Assembly: GCA_031272085.1 (NCBI GenBank)
Contig: JAISUN010000001.1
Coordinates: forward strand, 1 to 35,510
DNA length: 35,510 nucleotides
Direction: 5' to 3'
Source of the DNA: Dysgonamonadaceae bacterium
Lineage (GTDB): Bacteria; Bacteroidota; Bacteroidia; Bacteroidales; Azobacteroidaceae
Shown here: positions 25,519-33,248 of the stretch, piece after piece
Layout of the letters: every line of letters starts with the position of its first letter
Numbering within the stretch: position 1 is the stretch's first letter
Program-made: the position numbers and the translations under genes
Notes under the pieces: generated by a model
Database searches by the model: none
Seen by the model: the letters and a program-made list of their open reading frames with translations, nothing else
Told to the model about the DNA's origin: nothing

Positions 25519-26802
25519 TTAATTGTCCCAAAATGGGTGATAGGCGTAAAAATAGGGCTTGAAGCCAAGTCCGACATAGACGGCCGAACCGTTTGGCGCC
25601 ACAAGCATCGTCTGGTTGCCGGCTGTTCCGTCATCAAACAGGAAAACCTCGGGCAGCATGCGTTTTTCGCTCCAACGGCGGGTTTGCAGGTCGAGTTCCC
25701 AAACCATATTATCGCCGTCAACGGCGTACAGATATTCGGTCTGGTCGTAAGAGCGCGTAAGCAGGGCGGCCGAAAAGAATTTCGACGCCATTCCTTCGGG
25801 AAGCGAGGCAAATTCAGTCCAAGCGTCGCTTGCAGCGTTGTATTCCCAGAGTGTGGCGCGGGCGTCGGCGTTGTCGCCAAAACCGGCAAATGCGCGTTTT
25901 CCATCGGAAACGCAGATTCCGCCGTAGATATTTACCGGAAAGTCGTTCATTTGCGTCCATTGGCCTGTACCGCTTGCATAACTGTATTGCCAAACGTCGT
26001 CCATTGAACGCCCAAGAAACTGTCCGCCAAGCACATAGCCCTTATTGTCGAGCGAAAAAGCCATGGCTTGGAAACGCACGTCGAAAGGCGCGGTGATAGG
26101 GGATGTATTCCATATTTTAATCTTGCCGTCGAAGATGTAAAAATCGTTGTATGCGGTTGCCGACGAACTTTGTCCGGTGCCGACGTATGCCGAATCGCCG
26201 ATGACGAAAGTAGCAGGATAACGCCGAGCCTCGCCCGGATAGTTGGGAGCCGTTCCCCACCATTTATTTAGCGAAATATCGTATTCCCAAGTGTCGGAAA
26301 AAGTTGTGGTATAATTATCGCCGCAGACAATGTAAAAATTGTTGTTTATCGCAAAACTCGCGAAGCGCAGGCGCAGGTAACTCCGAAATTCGTCTTTTTC
26401 CTGCCAAATCGAGGGGGTTGCGAGCGCGTGGACGTCGCCGTAGGAAATGCCGTAACGGTTAGTGGCAAAAGCCCGCCAATAGTAAACCGTATCGCCCAAA
26501 GCCTGCGTCAATCCGCCGGTGAACAGGCCTTGAACAGGATTTACGGAAATTACGCTGTCGTTGAATGTCGGCTCCGTCGTAGAGAGGCTCCAACAAAAGC
26601 CAATCATACTGATTCCGCCTTTGCCTTCCTCTTTCAGGTTGCCGTAGAAAACCAGCCGCCCGTCTTCGGGGATATTGTCGGAAACGCTGGCAACAGTCGG
26701 CTCTTCTTTCAGATTAGCGACGCCGACAGTCATTTCCGGCTCGTTGAGGCACGAGTTTAACAGACTGATAATCAATAATATGCCAAATAAAGATTTTCTC
26801 AT
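25519..26802 (-). CDS. Kelch-type beta-propeller lipoprotein
   Basis: A 427-residue predicted lipoprotein (MRKSLFGILLIISLLNSC) of unknown function. Residues ~30-130 look like a fibronectin/Ig-type beta domain (GFCWSLSTTEPTFND, TVYYWRAFATNRYGISYGD, a pattern common in Bacteroidota surface proteins). Residues ~140-420 form Kelch-like blades: NNFYIVCGDN then TWEYDISLNKWW, DSAYVGTGQ, KGYVLGGQF with VWQYSYASGTGQWTQM, RAFAGFGDN with LWEYNAASDAWTEF, and VWELDLQTRRWSE. ATG at 26802 is chosen over TTG at 26808; it lies two bases after the stop of the TPR/barrel protein. It is a plausible ligand-binding or scaffold partner at the cell surface for the upstream module. Confidence 0.82.
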   Translation of the reverse strand: MRKSLFGILLIISLLNSCLNEPEMTVGVANLKEEPTVASVSDNIPEDGRLVFYGNLKEEGKGGISMIGFCWSLSTTEPTFNDSVISVNPVQGLFTGGLTQALGDTVYYWRAFATNRYGISYGDVHALATPSIWQEKDEFRSYLRLRFASFAINNNFYIVCGDNYTTTFSDTWEYDISLNKWWGTAPNYPGEARRYPATFVIGDSAYVGTGQSSSATAYNDFYIFDGKIKIWNTSPITAPFDVRFQAMAFSLDNKGYVLGGQFLGRSMDDVWQYSYASGTGQWTQMNDFPVNIYGGICVSDGKRAFAGFGDNADARATLWEYNAASDAWTEFASLPEGMASKFFSAALLTRSYDQTEYLYAVDGDNMVWELDLQTRRWSEKRMLPEVFLFDDGTAGNQTMLVAPNGSAVYVGLGFKPYFYAYHPFWDN

Positions 26803-26804
26803 TT

Positions 26805-27764
26805 TCAAAAAGTGTAAGCCAAACCTAAATATGCGTCCAAATCCTTGAACCTGACTGTATTAACTCCTGCTAACAGCAGCAGTTTTTTCCATTCGTACAT
26901 TCCGCCTGCTTCGAGGGTTAATCCTTTGTAAGAGGCGTCCACATTGAAGCACCATTCGCTTTTGCGGCCGGTCGGCAAGGGCGCTTCGGCCGATATTTCG
27001 CGCAGATATTCGCGTTTTGCGTAACCTCCGCCTGCGGTCAGGAAAATATTGCGTTTCAACTGATAAACAAAACCGCCGGTGTACATTGCGCTGTTCCATT
27101 TCTTGCGTGCAAACTCGTATTTCGGGTCTTCTATCGGGATTGCCGGAACCAACGTATTATTGCAGGGATATGTGTAATCGCCGTCGTGAGCGTCGATTTT
27201 CAGTGAAACATAAAATCCGTAGCGGTTGAAAACGCCTGCCGTAAAGCCAATTGGCATAGTAGGGGAGTAAACGTAACCGGCGTAGGAGTAGAAATTCTGC
27301 CATAAAAGGCTCTTTTTCGCAGGTTTAACTTCCGGACTGATGTAAATCGAATCCCGTATGGTAGTTTCTTCCTGCGTGATTCCCAGCATTTTAACGTATT
27401 CTTTAAGCCAGTATTCCGATTGAATAGAATCGGGACTGACGCCTATTCCCATTTTGTAATAATCTGATAATAAAAACATTGCGTCGTTAGATTCTCTGTT
27501 TTCGGCCATAGTTTTCAGGCATCGGAAGCAGCGTCCCATCGAAAAAACCATAAATTTCCGCAATTCTTCGCGCTGTTTCCATATTTCCGTCAGTTGGCGG
27601 ATGCTGTACGGGTCGCAATTATTCAGTCCTTCGCCGTACCAAGAGCGGGCTTCGTCGAAATCGCCCCGCTGAAAAGCCATATCGCCCTTGGAATTATAAT
27701 CGCCTTGCCCGAAAAGGCTCAAACCGGCGATTATAAACGTGAAAGTTAAGAATATTTGTTTCAT
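26805..27764 (-). CDS. Exported TPR/Sel1-like protein with predicted C-terminal beta barrel
   Basis: A 319-residue exported protein of no family I can name. MKQIFLTFTFIIAGLSLFGQ is a signal peptide. Residues ~20-130 are helical with TPR/Sel1-like repeats (GDMAFQRGDFDEARSWYGEGL, and AMFLLSDYYKMGIGV). The C-terminal ~170 residues have alternating aromatic strands (FGVFNRYGFYVSLKIDA-like GVFNRYGFYVSLK, MYTGGFVYQLKRNIFLTAGGGYAKREY, LTLEAGGMYEW, LLAGVNTVRF) and end LDAYLGLAYTF, the C-terminal Phe pattern of outer-membrane barrels. It starts seven bases after the kinase stop and ends two bases before the Kelch gene, so it is tightly linked to both. The ATG at 27764 is used; a GTG at 27782 is in frame but overlaps the kinase. 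Confidence 0.78.
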   Translation of the reverse strand: MKQIFLTFTFIIAGLSLFGQGDYNSKGDMAFQRGDFDEARSWYGEGLNNCDPYSIRQLTEIWKQREELRKFMVFSMGRCFRCLKTMAENRESNDAMFLLSDYYKMGIGVSPDSIQSEYWLKEYVKMLGITQEETTIRDSIYISPEVKPAKKSLLWQNFYSYAGYVYSPTMPIGFTAGVFNRYGFYVSLKIDAHDGDYTYPCNNTLVPAIPIEDPKYEFARKKWNSAMYTGGFVYQLKRNIFLTAGGGYAKREYLREISAEAPLPTGRKSEWCFNVDASYKGLTLEAGGMYEWKKLLLLAGVNTVRFKDLDAYLGLAYTF

Positions 27765-27771
27765 CAATTTA

Positions 27772-29481
27772 TTATTCAACACTGCTGACGTCAGACTGAA
27801 TCAAGTCGCCTGCCGGGGAATACAAGTCGAATGTATTGTCGCTTTTCTGAAAAACCCTGTTTTTGCCGTACTGTTCCGAAGATACGTACTGACAGGGAAT
27901 TTTCTCGATTCCGCGGCTGTCTATTGCTCCAAATTTGCCGTCCGATTTCCTTTTTACGACCACAAAGTTACCAAATTTCATCATTTTTTCATACGAATTA
28001 ATGCGATTTTCAACCTCAATCGCGTCTAACTCGTTATTACATAACGAAATATAATTTTGGCCTTCGGAAGTTTTTTTTATTTCTTCGGCTGAACGAAACA
28101 GCGCAACCGCTTCTCGGTAATTTCTGGCGTTGTAGGCTGCGACGGCTTTCTGATATGTTCGGTTGTAATTCTCTTCTTTTTGGCGGTCTTCGGGCGAAAG
28201 TTCGGTTATCTGTTCCCTGACCGGTTTTTGACTTTGAGCGCCGGATTTAGTCTCTGGCGGAGCGTTCTCGACAAGCGAATCGTCCACTGCCGGAAATTCT
28301 TTATATACAGTATTTTCCGGCGAGGGTAGGGTAACAAGCCTCGGCTTGCGGTTCATCTCTTCGTAAATCAGGCGGCCGAGGAAGAAAAGTCCCGCTGCGA
28401 CAAGCAAAGCGGCTATCGCGATTACGATTTTTTTGCCTTTTTTGCTGTTTACGTCTGAACTTAATATCGTATTATCCTCAATATCAACGTCATAAGGCTG
28501 TTCCTGAATCCGTTTCAGGATTTCTTTTTTGCCTTCGCCGCCTTCCGCAATTTCCGACTCGTCGATGGTGTCGGTAGCGGGATTGAATCCGAGGTCGAAA
28601 AGCATATCCATCACGCATTGGTAGCGGTCTTTGGCTTGTATCGACATCGCTTTCAGGATAACCCGCTCGGTATTTTCCGAAATTTCGGGATTTATTTCGC
28701 GCGGATTTTGTAAACCTTTGGTTGAACGCAGGATAGATTCGGTTGGAACCTGTCCGGTCAGCATAAAATACATTGTCGCGCCGAGGGAATAGACGTCGGG
28801 GCAGGGCGAGAAAACTTGCATCGCTTCGCTGTCGTACTGCTCGATTGAGGCGTATCCTTTCGAGGCGGCTTGAAGCGTGGTGCTGGTTTCCTTGTCGCTG
28901 GCGAGGTCGTATTTTTTGCTGATTCCGAAGTCGATAAGTCTGGGATTTCCGCTTTTGTCAATCAGGATATTGCTTGGTTTGACGTCGAGGTGCAGAATGT
29001 TTTTCCCGTGGATATAATCCAGAGCCTGACCGGTTTCGTAGATGATTTTCAGCGTTTTATCTTCTTTGAAAATCCCGTTTTCTTCGACTTCTTTTTTCAG
29101 CGAGTTGCCCGAAATAAACTCCATAACGATATAAACGGTGTTGTTTTGCTTAAAAACTTCCAGCACGTTTACGACGTTTGGATGGCTGATTTCGGCCAAA
29201 ATCCGGGCTTCCTTGACGATTTTTTCTTTGTGTTTCTCGAAAAAGACTTTGCCTGATTCGCTGGTAGGTTCTACAAATCCCGATTTCGGATTGCGCTGGC
29301 AGTAGTCCTTGAAAAAATATTCTTTTATGCAAACCGGCACAAACGCAGTGGTTTTGCCGAGCGTACCCTGTATCTCGGTTTTCCAGGCTCCGCGGTAGGT
29401 AAGCGAAAATCCACCTTCGCCAATCACGTTCAAAACCTGATATTTGTCATTATGTAAGTGGTATCCGCGTTGCAGGTACAT
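27772..29481 (-). CDS. Membrane-anchored Hanks-type Ser/Thr protein kinase
   Basis: A 569-residue kinase. The cytoplasmic domain (about 14-300) has the glycine loop GEGGFSLTY (21-29), ATP-binding Lys53 in VCIKEYF, HLDVKPSN with catalytic Asp166 (a His-Leu-Asp form, not the usual HRD), DFG at 184-186, and the substrate-loop motif SKGYASIEQY. A linker leads to one membrane segment (about 352-373, IVIAIAALLVAAGLFFLG), then a periplasmic tail with a Pro-rich stretch, a TPR-like helix pair (YQKAVAAYNARNYREAVALF), and a WG-repeat-like strand (GKFGAIDSRGIEKIPCQY). The tail could sense envelope state and transmit it to the kinase. PP2C, FHA and LytTR genes lie upstream in the same direction. Confidence 0.93.
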   Translation of the reverse strand: MYLQRGYHLHNDKYQVLNVIGEGGFSLTYRGAWKTEIQGTLGKTTAFVPVCIKEYFFKDYCQRNPKSGFVEPTSESGKVFFEKHKEKIVKEARILAEISHPNVVNVLEVFKQNNTVYIVMEFISGNSLKKEVEENGIFKEDKTLKIIYETGQALDYIHGKNILHLDVKPSNILIDKSGNPRLIDFGISKKYDLASDKETSTTLQAASKGYASIEQYDSEAMQVFSPCPDVYSLGATMYFMLTGQVPTESILRSTKGLQNPREINPEISENTERVILKAMSIQAKDRYQCVMDMLFDLGFNPATDTIDESEIAEGGEGKKEILKRIQEQPYDVDIEDNTILSSDVNSKKGKKIVIAIAALLVAAGLFFLGRLIYEEMNRKPRLVTLPSPENTVYKEFPAVDDSLVENAPPETKSGAQSQKPVREQITELSPEDRQKEENYNRTYQKAVAAYNARNYREAVALFRSAEEIKKTSEGQNYISLCNNELDAIEVENRINSYEKMMKFGNFVVVKRKSDGKFGAIDSRGIEKIPCQYVSSEQYGKNRVFQKSDNTFDLYSPAGDLIQSDVSSVE

Positions 29482-29535
29482 CGATTACTGTTTAATTCAA
29501 TGAATTTTTTTGTAAGTGTTACTCAAAAATTCGTA

Positions 29536-29543
29536 CAAATGTA
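29536..29543 (-). promoter_or_regulatory. Candidate internal -7 box upstream of the kinase
   Basis: Minus-strand TACATTTG fits TAnnTTTG and sits in the longest gap of the operon (72 bases between phosphatase and kinase), 54 bases before the kinase ATG. No TTTG at the correct distance was found (the nearest CAAA on the plus strand is only 11 bases away), so this is weak. If real it would let the kinase and envelope genes be expressed apart from the regulators. Confidence 0.4.
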
Positions 29544-29553
29544 TAAAAAATAA

Positions 29554-30360
29554 TCAAATAAAAGAAAATAAAGTGGCAAAAACCTGCTTAATGACGTTTT
29601 CTTTGTTCACTTCGCGCACCGGAATGAGGTAAGCGGAGTAGTTGTCGCGCGATTTTCGGCGACAAGCGCTGTGGATTTTTTCCATTTTATCTTCAATCGA
29701 GTTATTTTCGGCCATTACTGCGCAAAGTTCTTTATCGCTGAACGTTTCGGTAACTCCGTCGGAACACATAAGGAATACGTCGTCCGGCTCTACGTTGGTG
29801 ATTTTTGCAACTTCCACTTCGACAGGGTTTTTCGTGCCTTGCAGCGCCTGTAAAATTACGTTTTTCTGTGGATGAACCAGCGCTTCTTCGGTTGTGATTT
29901 GACCGGTTTTGACCCAAAGATTTACCAAAGTATGGTCTTCGGTACGGAACAGGATTTCGCCGCCGCGGAACTGGTAAATCCGGCTGTCGCCCGCGTGGGC
30001 TGCATAAATTCCTTCGTCGGTAACGTAAAGCAGGCAAAGCGTGGTGGCCATGCCTTTTGCCGAGTGATTTTCGGCAACCTGTTCGTCGAAGCGGGTTTCG
30101 GCATAGCGCACTGCTTTTTCTATAAAGTCAGGTTCAAAGGAGGCTGCGTGGTCGATAAACGAGTCGAAATAGGTGTGAATGGCGTCGCAGGCCAAAGCGC
30201 TTGCAACTTCGCCCTTGTTGGAGCCGCCCACTCCGTCGCAGACTAAAAACAGCCTGTCGTCGCTCGAAACGTCCTCATCCCGAGGGAAAACCGAATCTTC
30301 GTTATTGATTCTTTTCCCGATTTCGCTGATGGAATGTGGTCTTTGTAACTTTATATTCAT
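29554..30360 (-). CDS. PP2C-family Ser/Thr protein phosphatase
   Basis: A 268-residue metal-dependent phosphatase without membrane segments, presumably reversing the action of the neighbouring kinase. Signature motifs with metal-binding aspartates are NNEDSVF, LFLVCDGVGGSNKGEVAS, YAAHAGDSRIYQFR and FLMCSDGVTETF; the final conserved Asp is in SRDNYS. It begins 21 bases after the FHA gene stop. PP2C, kinase and FHA genes together are a standard bacterial phospho-signalling set, also known from type VI secretion loci, but no secretion genes are present here. Confidence 0.94.
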   Translation of the reverse strand: MNIKLQRPHSISEIGKRINNEDSVFPRDEDVSSDDRLFLVCDGVGGSNKGEVASALACDAIHTYFDSFIDHAASFEPDFIEKAVRYAETRFDEQVAENHSAKGMATTLCLLYVTDEGIYAAHAGDSRIYQFRGGEILFRTEDHTLVNLWVKTGQITTEEALVHPQKNVILQALQGTKNPVEVEVAKITNVEPDDVFLMCSDGVTETFSDKELCAVMAENNSIEDKMEKIHSACRRKSRDNYSAYLIPVREVNKENVIKQVFATLFSFI

Positions 30361-30381
30361 AAAAACCGGAATGTTGTTAAG

Positions 30382-30906
30382 TTAACAGTCTTTTTCCGAT
30401 ACAAAAACGAGGCGGGTTTGACCGATTTGTATTTCATCGCCGTTTTTCAAAACAACGACCTCGCCGGGTTCAATGTACCTACTGTTATATAACGTCCGGT
30501 TTTTACTTTTATTGTCATAAAGGTAATGAATATTTTCGCCTTTTTCATCTTTCCGCACTTCGACGCCGATATGAGCGCGGCTCATAAGTTTGTCGGTCGT
30601 CTCGATGGCGGTAGGCGAGGGGGTAGCGGCCGATTTGCGGCCTACGATGTTTACGCCTTCCGAAAGCAGGATATTCTGTTCGGGGGTAAGGTCGTTGGGC
30701 AAAACGTGCAACGAGCCTGCCGTAGCGGGTTTAGCGCCCGACAGCACTAATGTTTCGGAATCGTCTTCCGGCTTGTTTCCGAGGACGAATGCCACCTCTA
30801 TTGGACTTTTGCATTTTGGGCATTTGAAAGTCTGGATGTTGGCCGGAATCTTGTTTTCATCGACTTTCAGCCCAACTTGGCAATGCGGACAGCGAATGGA
30901 AATCAT
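30382..30906 (-). CDS. Zinc-ribbon plus FHA-domain protein
   Basis: A 174-residue cytoplasmic protein. The N-terminus has a CxxC-(19)-CxxC zinc ribbon (Cys6, Cys9, Cys29, Cys32) like the MJ0042 type. After a linker, residues ~85-172 form an FHA domain, which binds phosphothreonine: NIVGRKS supplies the conserved Gly-Arg, MSRAHIGVEV the Ser-Arg-x-His, and DNKSKNRTLYN the Asn. It probably reads sites phosphorylated by the nearby kinase. The zinc ribbon could bind nucleic acid or protein. Confidence 0.9.
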   Translation of the reverse strand: MISIRCPHCQVGLKVDENKIPANIQTFKCPKCKSPIEVAFVLGNKPEDDSETLVLSGAKPATAGSLHVLPNDLTPEQNILLSEGVNIVGRKSAATPSPTAIETTDKLMSRAHIGVEVRKDEKGENIHYLYDNKSKNRTLYNSRYIEPGEVVVLKNGDEIQIGQTRLVFVSEKDC

Positions 30907-30926
30907 AATTTGTTAAGTTTAATAAT

Positions 30927-31172
30927 CTATTGAAAATCCGACAAAAAAACTACATTGTCGTCTATGCTCACAAAATCAGGGGAATCTGCTTCGGGAGGCG
31001 AATCGAAATCAGGCACGTCGAACAGTTCAAAATCCGAAATGTCAATCAGAAGCGGCTCGGCGGGATTTTCTTCGTCAATAGTAACAAAGTCGCAAAAATC
31101 TTCGTCGTTTTCGATTACGACAAAGAAATCGGTATCCAATACCGTAGCCATTTCCGAATCATTTCCCGTCAT
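30927..31172 (-). CDS. Small hyperacidic protein with repeated Asp-Phe dipeptides, unknown function
   Basis: An 81-residue protein with no family I recognise. It contains 17 Asp and 8 Glu and not a single Lys, Arg or His, giving a net charge of about -25. Seven Asp-Phe pairs are spread along it (at residues 15, 25, 28, 47, 55, 66, 79). No signal peptide or membrane segment is seen. Its first 14 bases overlap the LytTR stop; an alternative ATG at 31151 (MATVLDTD) would remove the overlap. It ends 20 bases before the FHA gene. Position between a DNA-binding regulator and a zinc-ribbon/FHA protein suggests an adaptor, inhibitor or DNA mimic, but this is speculation. It might also be a low-complexity protein of narrow distribution. 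Confidence 0.68.
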   Translation of the reverse strand: MTGNDSEMATVLDTDFFVVIENDEDFCDFVTIDEENPAEPLLIDISDFELFDVPDFDSPPEADSPDFVSIDDNVVFLSDFQ

Positions 31173-31536
31173 TTTTCGACAACTCCCCCTCTAATGTTTC
31201 TTTCAGAATTTTCAACGGCTCCTTCGGCAAATTCAGTTCTTTGACCTTGCCTTCGGCGCCTGCAAACAGAAGTTTAGTCTTTGGAAGACTTATTTGCATA
31301 ACGTGGTTCTTGTTGATAATGAAACTTTTACCTACGCGCAGCAATACCGACGAATAGTTTGGTATCTGATTTTCGAGTATTTCCTCAATTTTTCCGATAT
31401 TTACGGCAAAAATGAACTGAATACCGTTAGTCAGTATCAATTTTGTGTAATTCCTCTCTGCTTCGAAATACAAGATTTGTTCAATTTTTATCCGAATCAG
31501 TTCATCCCTCGTCTTGAAAACCAGATATCTGTCCAT
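31159..31536 (-). CDS. Stand-alone LytTR DNA-binding regulator
   Basis: A 125-residue protein consisting almost entirely of a LytTR domain: IKIEQILYFEAERNYTKLIL, VNIGKIEEILE, SVLLRVGKSFIINKNHVMQI. LytTR domains usually sit behind a response-regulator receiver domain; here there is none, so control must come from another source, such as phosphorylation by the locus kinase, protein binding, or expression level. It is the first gene of the minus-strand signalling run and has a strong promoter close to its start, so it may control its own operon. Confidence 0.92.
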   Translation of the reverse strand: MDRYLVFKTRDELIRIKIEQILYFEAERNYTKLILTNGIQFIFAVNIGKIEEILENQIPNYSSVLLRVGKSFIINKNHVMQISLPKTKLLFAGAEGKVKELNLPKEPLKILKETLEGELSKNDGK

Positions 31537-31559
31537 ATTCTCTTATATAAAATCATCCG

Positions 31560-31589
31560 CAAAATTAGTCATATTTTTTTATTTTCAAA
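31560..31589 (-). promoter_or_regulatory. Bacteroidota-type promoter of the signalling operon
   Basis: Minus-strand TTTG (31589-31586) and TAATTTTG (31567-31560) are 18 bases apart; the -7 box lies 23 bases before the LytTR ATG. It interleaves with the divergent slyD-like promoter region. Confidence 0.7.
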
Positions 31590-31597
31590 AAAAAACT

Positions 31598-31605
31598 TAC
31601 CTTTG
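31598..31605 (+). promoter_or_regulatory. Candidate -7 box (TACCTTTG) for the SlyD-like gene
   Basis: TACCTTTG matches TAnnTTTG, 22 bases before the ATG at 31628. Upstream is a T-rich run without a clean TTTG. The two divergent -7 boxes are only 30 bases apart, so the two transcripts may compete. Confidence 0.5.
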
Positions 31606-31627
31606 CACTTTATTTTAAATTCAAGTT

Positions 31628-32167
31628 ATGAAAATTTCAGATGAAAAATTTGTCTCTTTGACATACGATTTGACAGTTGACGGCGGCGAACTTATGGAAC
31701 GCGCCACTGTCGAAAATCCGCTAAAATTTATGTTCGGAATGGGTATGATGCTCGAAGCCTTCGAGAAAAATATTGAAGGCCTCGAAACCGGCGAAAAGTT
31801 TTCTTTCGTCCTCAAACCCGAAGAGGCTTACGGCGACTATTACGAAGAAAATGTTGTGGAAATGCCGAAACATATCTTCAATATTGACGGAAAATTCGAC
31901 GAAGAACGCATTGTAGAAGGCGCGACGCTCCCGATGATGGACTCGCACGGCCGGAGGCTGATGGGTTCGGTGCTCGAACTGAAACCGGAGGTTGTAGTTA
32001 TGGACTTCAACCACCCCTTGGCGGGCGAAACTCTGCATTTCGACGGCGAAGTGATTGACGTTCACGTTCCTACGCCCGAAGAAATTGCCGCTCTGGCAAA
32101 CGAAGGCGGAGGTTGCGGTTGTGGCGACGACGCTTGCAGCGACGACTGCGGTTGCGGATGCAAATAA
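31628..32167 (+). CDS. slyD: SlyD-like FKBP-type peptidyl-prolyl isomerase with a Cys-rich tail
   Basis: A 179-residue cytoplasmic folding helper that isomerises prolyl bonds. FKBP segments surround the inserted-in-flap (IF) chaperone domain: [55 protein letters not shown], then the insertion and [23 protein letters not shown]. The last ~22 residues are Gly/Cys/Asp rich with six Cys ([19 protein letters not shown]), a likely metal-binding tail. In E. coli SlyD a His/Cys tail binds nickel for hydrogenase assembly; here the tail lacks His, so the metal is uncertain. aroC follows 10 bases later. Confidence 0.92.
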   Translation: MKISDEKFVSLTYDLTVDGGELMERATVENPLKFMFGMGMMLEAFEKNIEGLETGEKFSFVLKPEEAYGDYYEENVVEMPKHIFNIDGKFDEERIVEGATLPMMDSHGRRLMGSVLELKPEVVVMDFNHPLAGETLHFDGEVIDVHVPTPEEIAALANEGGGCGCGDDACSDDCGCGCK

Positions 32168-32177
32168 ATACTTGAAA

Positions 32178-33248
32178 ATGAACACTTTCGGCAACATATT
32201 CCGCTTGACTTCTTTCGGCGAATCGCACGGCGCGGCTATCGGAGGCGTTATTGACGGTTGCCCGTCGGGAATTGTTGTCGATAAAGATTTTATACAGAGT
32301 GAGTTAAACCGAAGGCGTCCGGGACAGTCCGACATTGTTTCGCCCCGAAAAGAGGAAGACAAAGTCGAGTTTCTTTCCGGCATTTTTGATGGAAAAACCA
32401 CCGGAACGCCCATCGGATTTATCATTCGCAACGAAAATCAACATTCGTCCGACTACGACAGCCTGAAAGACGTCTATCGCCCTTCCCACGCCGATTTCAC
32501 GTATCAAGCGAAATACGGGATTCGCGACCACAAAGGCGGCGGACGCTCTTCCGCACGCGAAACGACTGCCAGAGTTGTGGCCGGAGCGATTGCAAAACTC
32601 TATCTTCGGGAAAAAGGCATTGAAATACGAGCCTACACTTCGCAGGTCGGCCAAATCGTTATGAATAAGGCATATACCGAACTCGACCTTTCGCTTACGG
32701 AAACAAATGCCGTCCGCTGTCCCGACCCCGAAACGGCCGAAAAAATGCACGCCCTGATTAGCGAAGTCCGCGCTTCTGGCGATACCGTAGGCGGGCTTAT
32801 AACCTGCGTCTGCAAAGGCGTTCCGGCCGGTTTGGGCGAGCCGGTTTTCGGAAAACTTCACGCCGCTCTCGGCGCGGCAATGCTTGGAATTAACGCAGTT
32901 AAAGGTTTTGAATACGGAATGGGCTTTGCCGGAGTAGGGAAAAGAGGCTCCGAAGCGAATGACGAGTTTTACCGCCGACCCGACGGTTCGATTGGAACGA
33001 AAACCAACTTTTCGGGCGGGATTCAGGGCGGAATTTCAAATGGCGAAGATATTTATTTCCGTGTGGCATTCAAGCCTGTTGCGACCTTGCTTCGCGAACA
33101 GCAAACAGTTGATATTCAGGGTAATGAAACCGTTTTGAAAGCGCGAGGCCGCCACGACCCCTGCGTTTTGCCGCGTGCTGTTCCCGTCGTAGAGGCGATG
33201 GCTGCAATTACGCTTCTCGATTTTTTGCTTTTGAATGAAAAAAAGTAG
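32178..33248 (+). CDS. aroC: Chorismate synthase
   Basis: Last enzyme of the shikimate pathway: converts EPSP to chorismate using reduced FMN. The 356-residue protein shows all three family signatures: [48 protein letters not shown] near residues 100-130, and [16 protein letters not shown] at the C-terminus. The ATG at 32178 is chosen because it begins [18 protein letters not shown], the conserved N-terminus; upstream in-frame codons overlap slyD. It shares 14 bases with the next gene. Confidence 0.97.
   Translation: MNTFGNIFRLTSFGESHGAAIGGVIDGCPSGIVVDKDFIQSELNRRRPGQSDIVSPRKEEDKVEFLSGIFDGKTTGTPIGFIIRNENQHSSDYDSLKDVYRPSHADFTYQAKYGIRDHKGGGRSSARETTARVVAGAIAKLYLREKGIEIRAYTSQVGQIVMNKAYTELDLSLTETNAVRCPDPETAEKMHALISEVRASGDTVGGLITCVCKGVPAGLGEPVFGKLHAALGAAMLGINAVKGFEYGMGFAGVGKRGSEANDEFYRRPDGSIGTKTNFSGGIQGGISNGEDIYFRVAFKPVATLLREQQTVDIQGNETVLKARGRHDPCVLPRAVPVVEAMAAITLLDFLLLNEKK

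Noticed and set aside
29554..31172. Type VI secretion regulatory locus
   Set aside because: Kinase, PP2C and FHA genes occur with T6SS in other bacteria, but no Tss, Hcp, VgrG or ClpV gene is present in the window.
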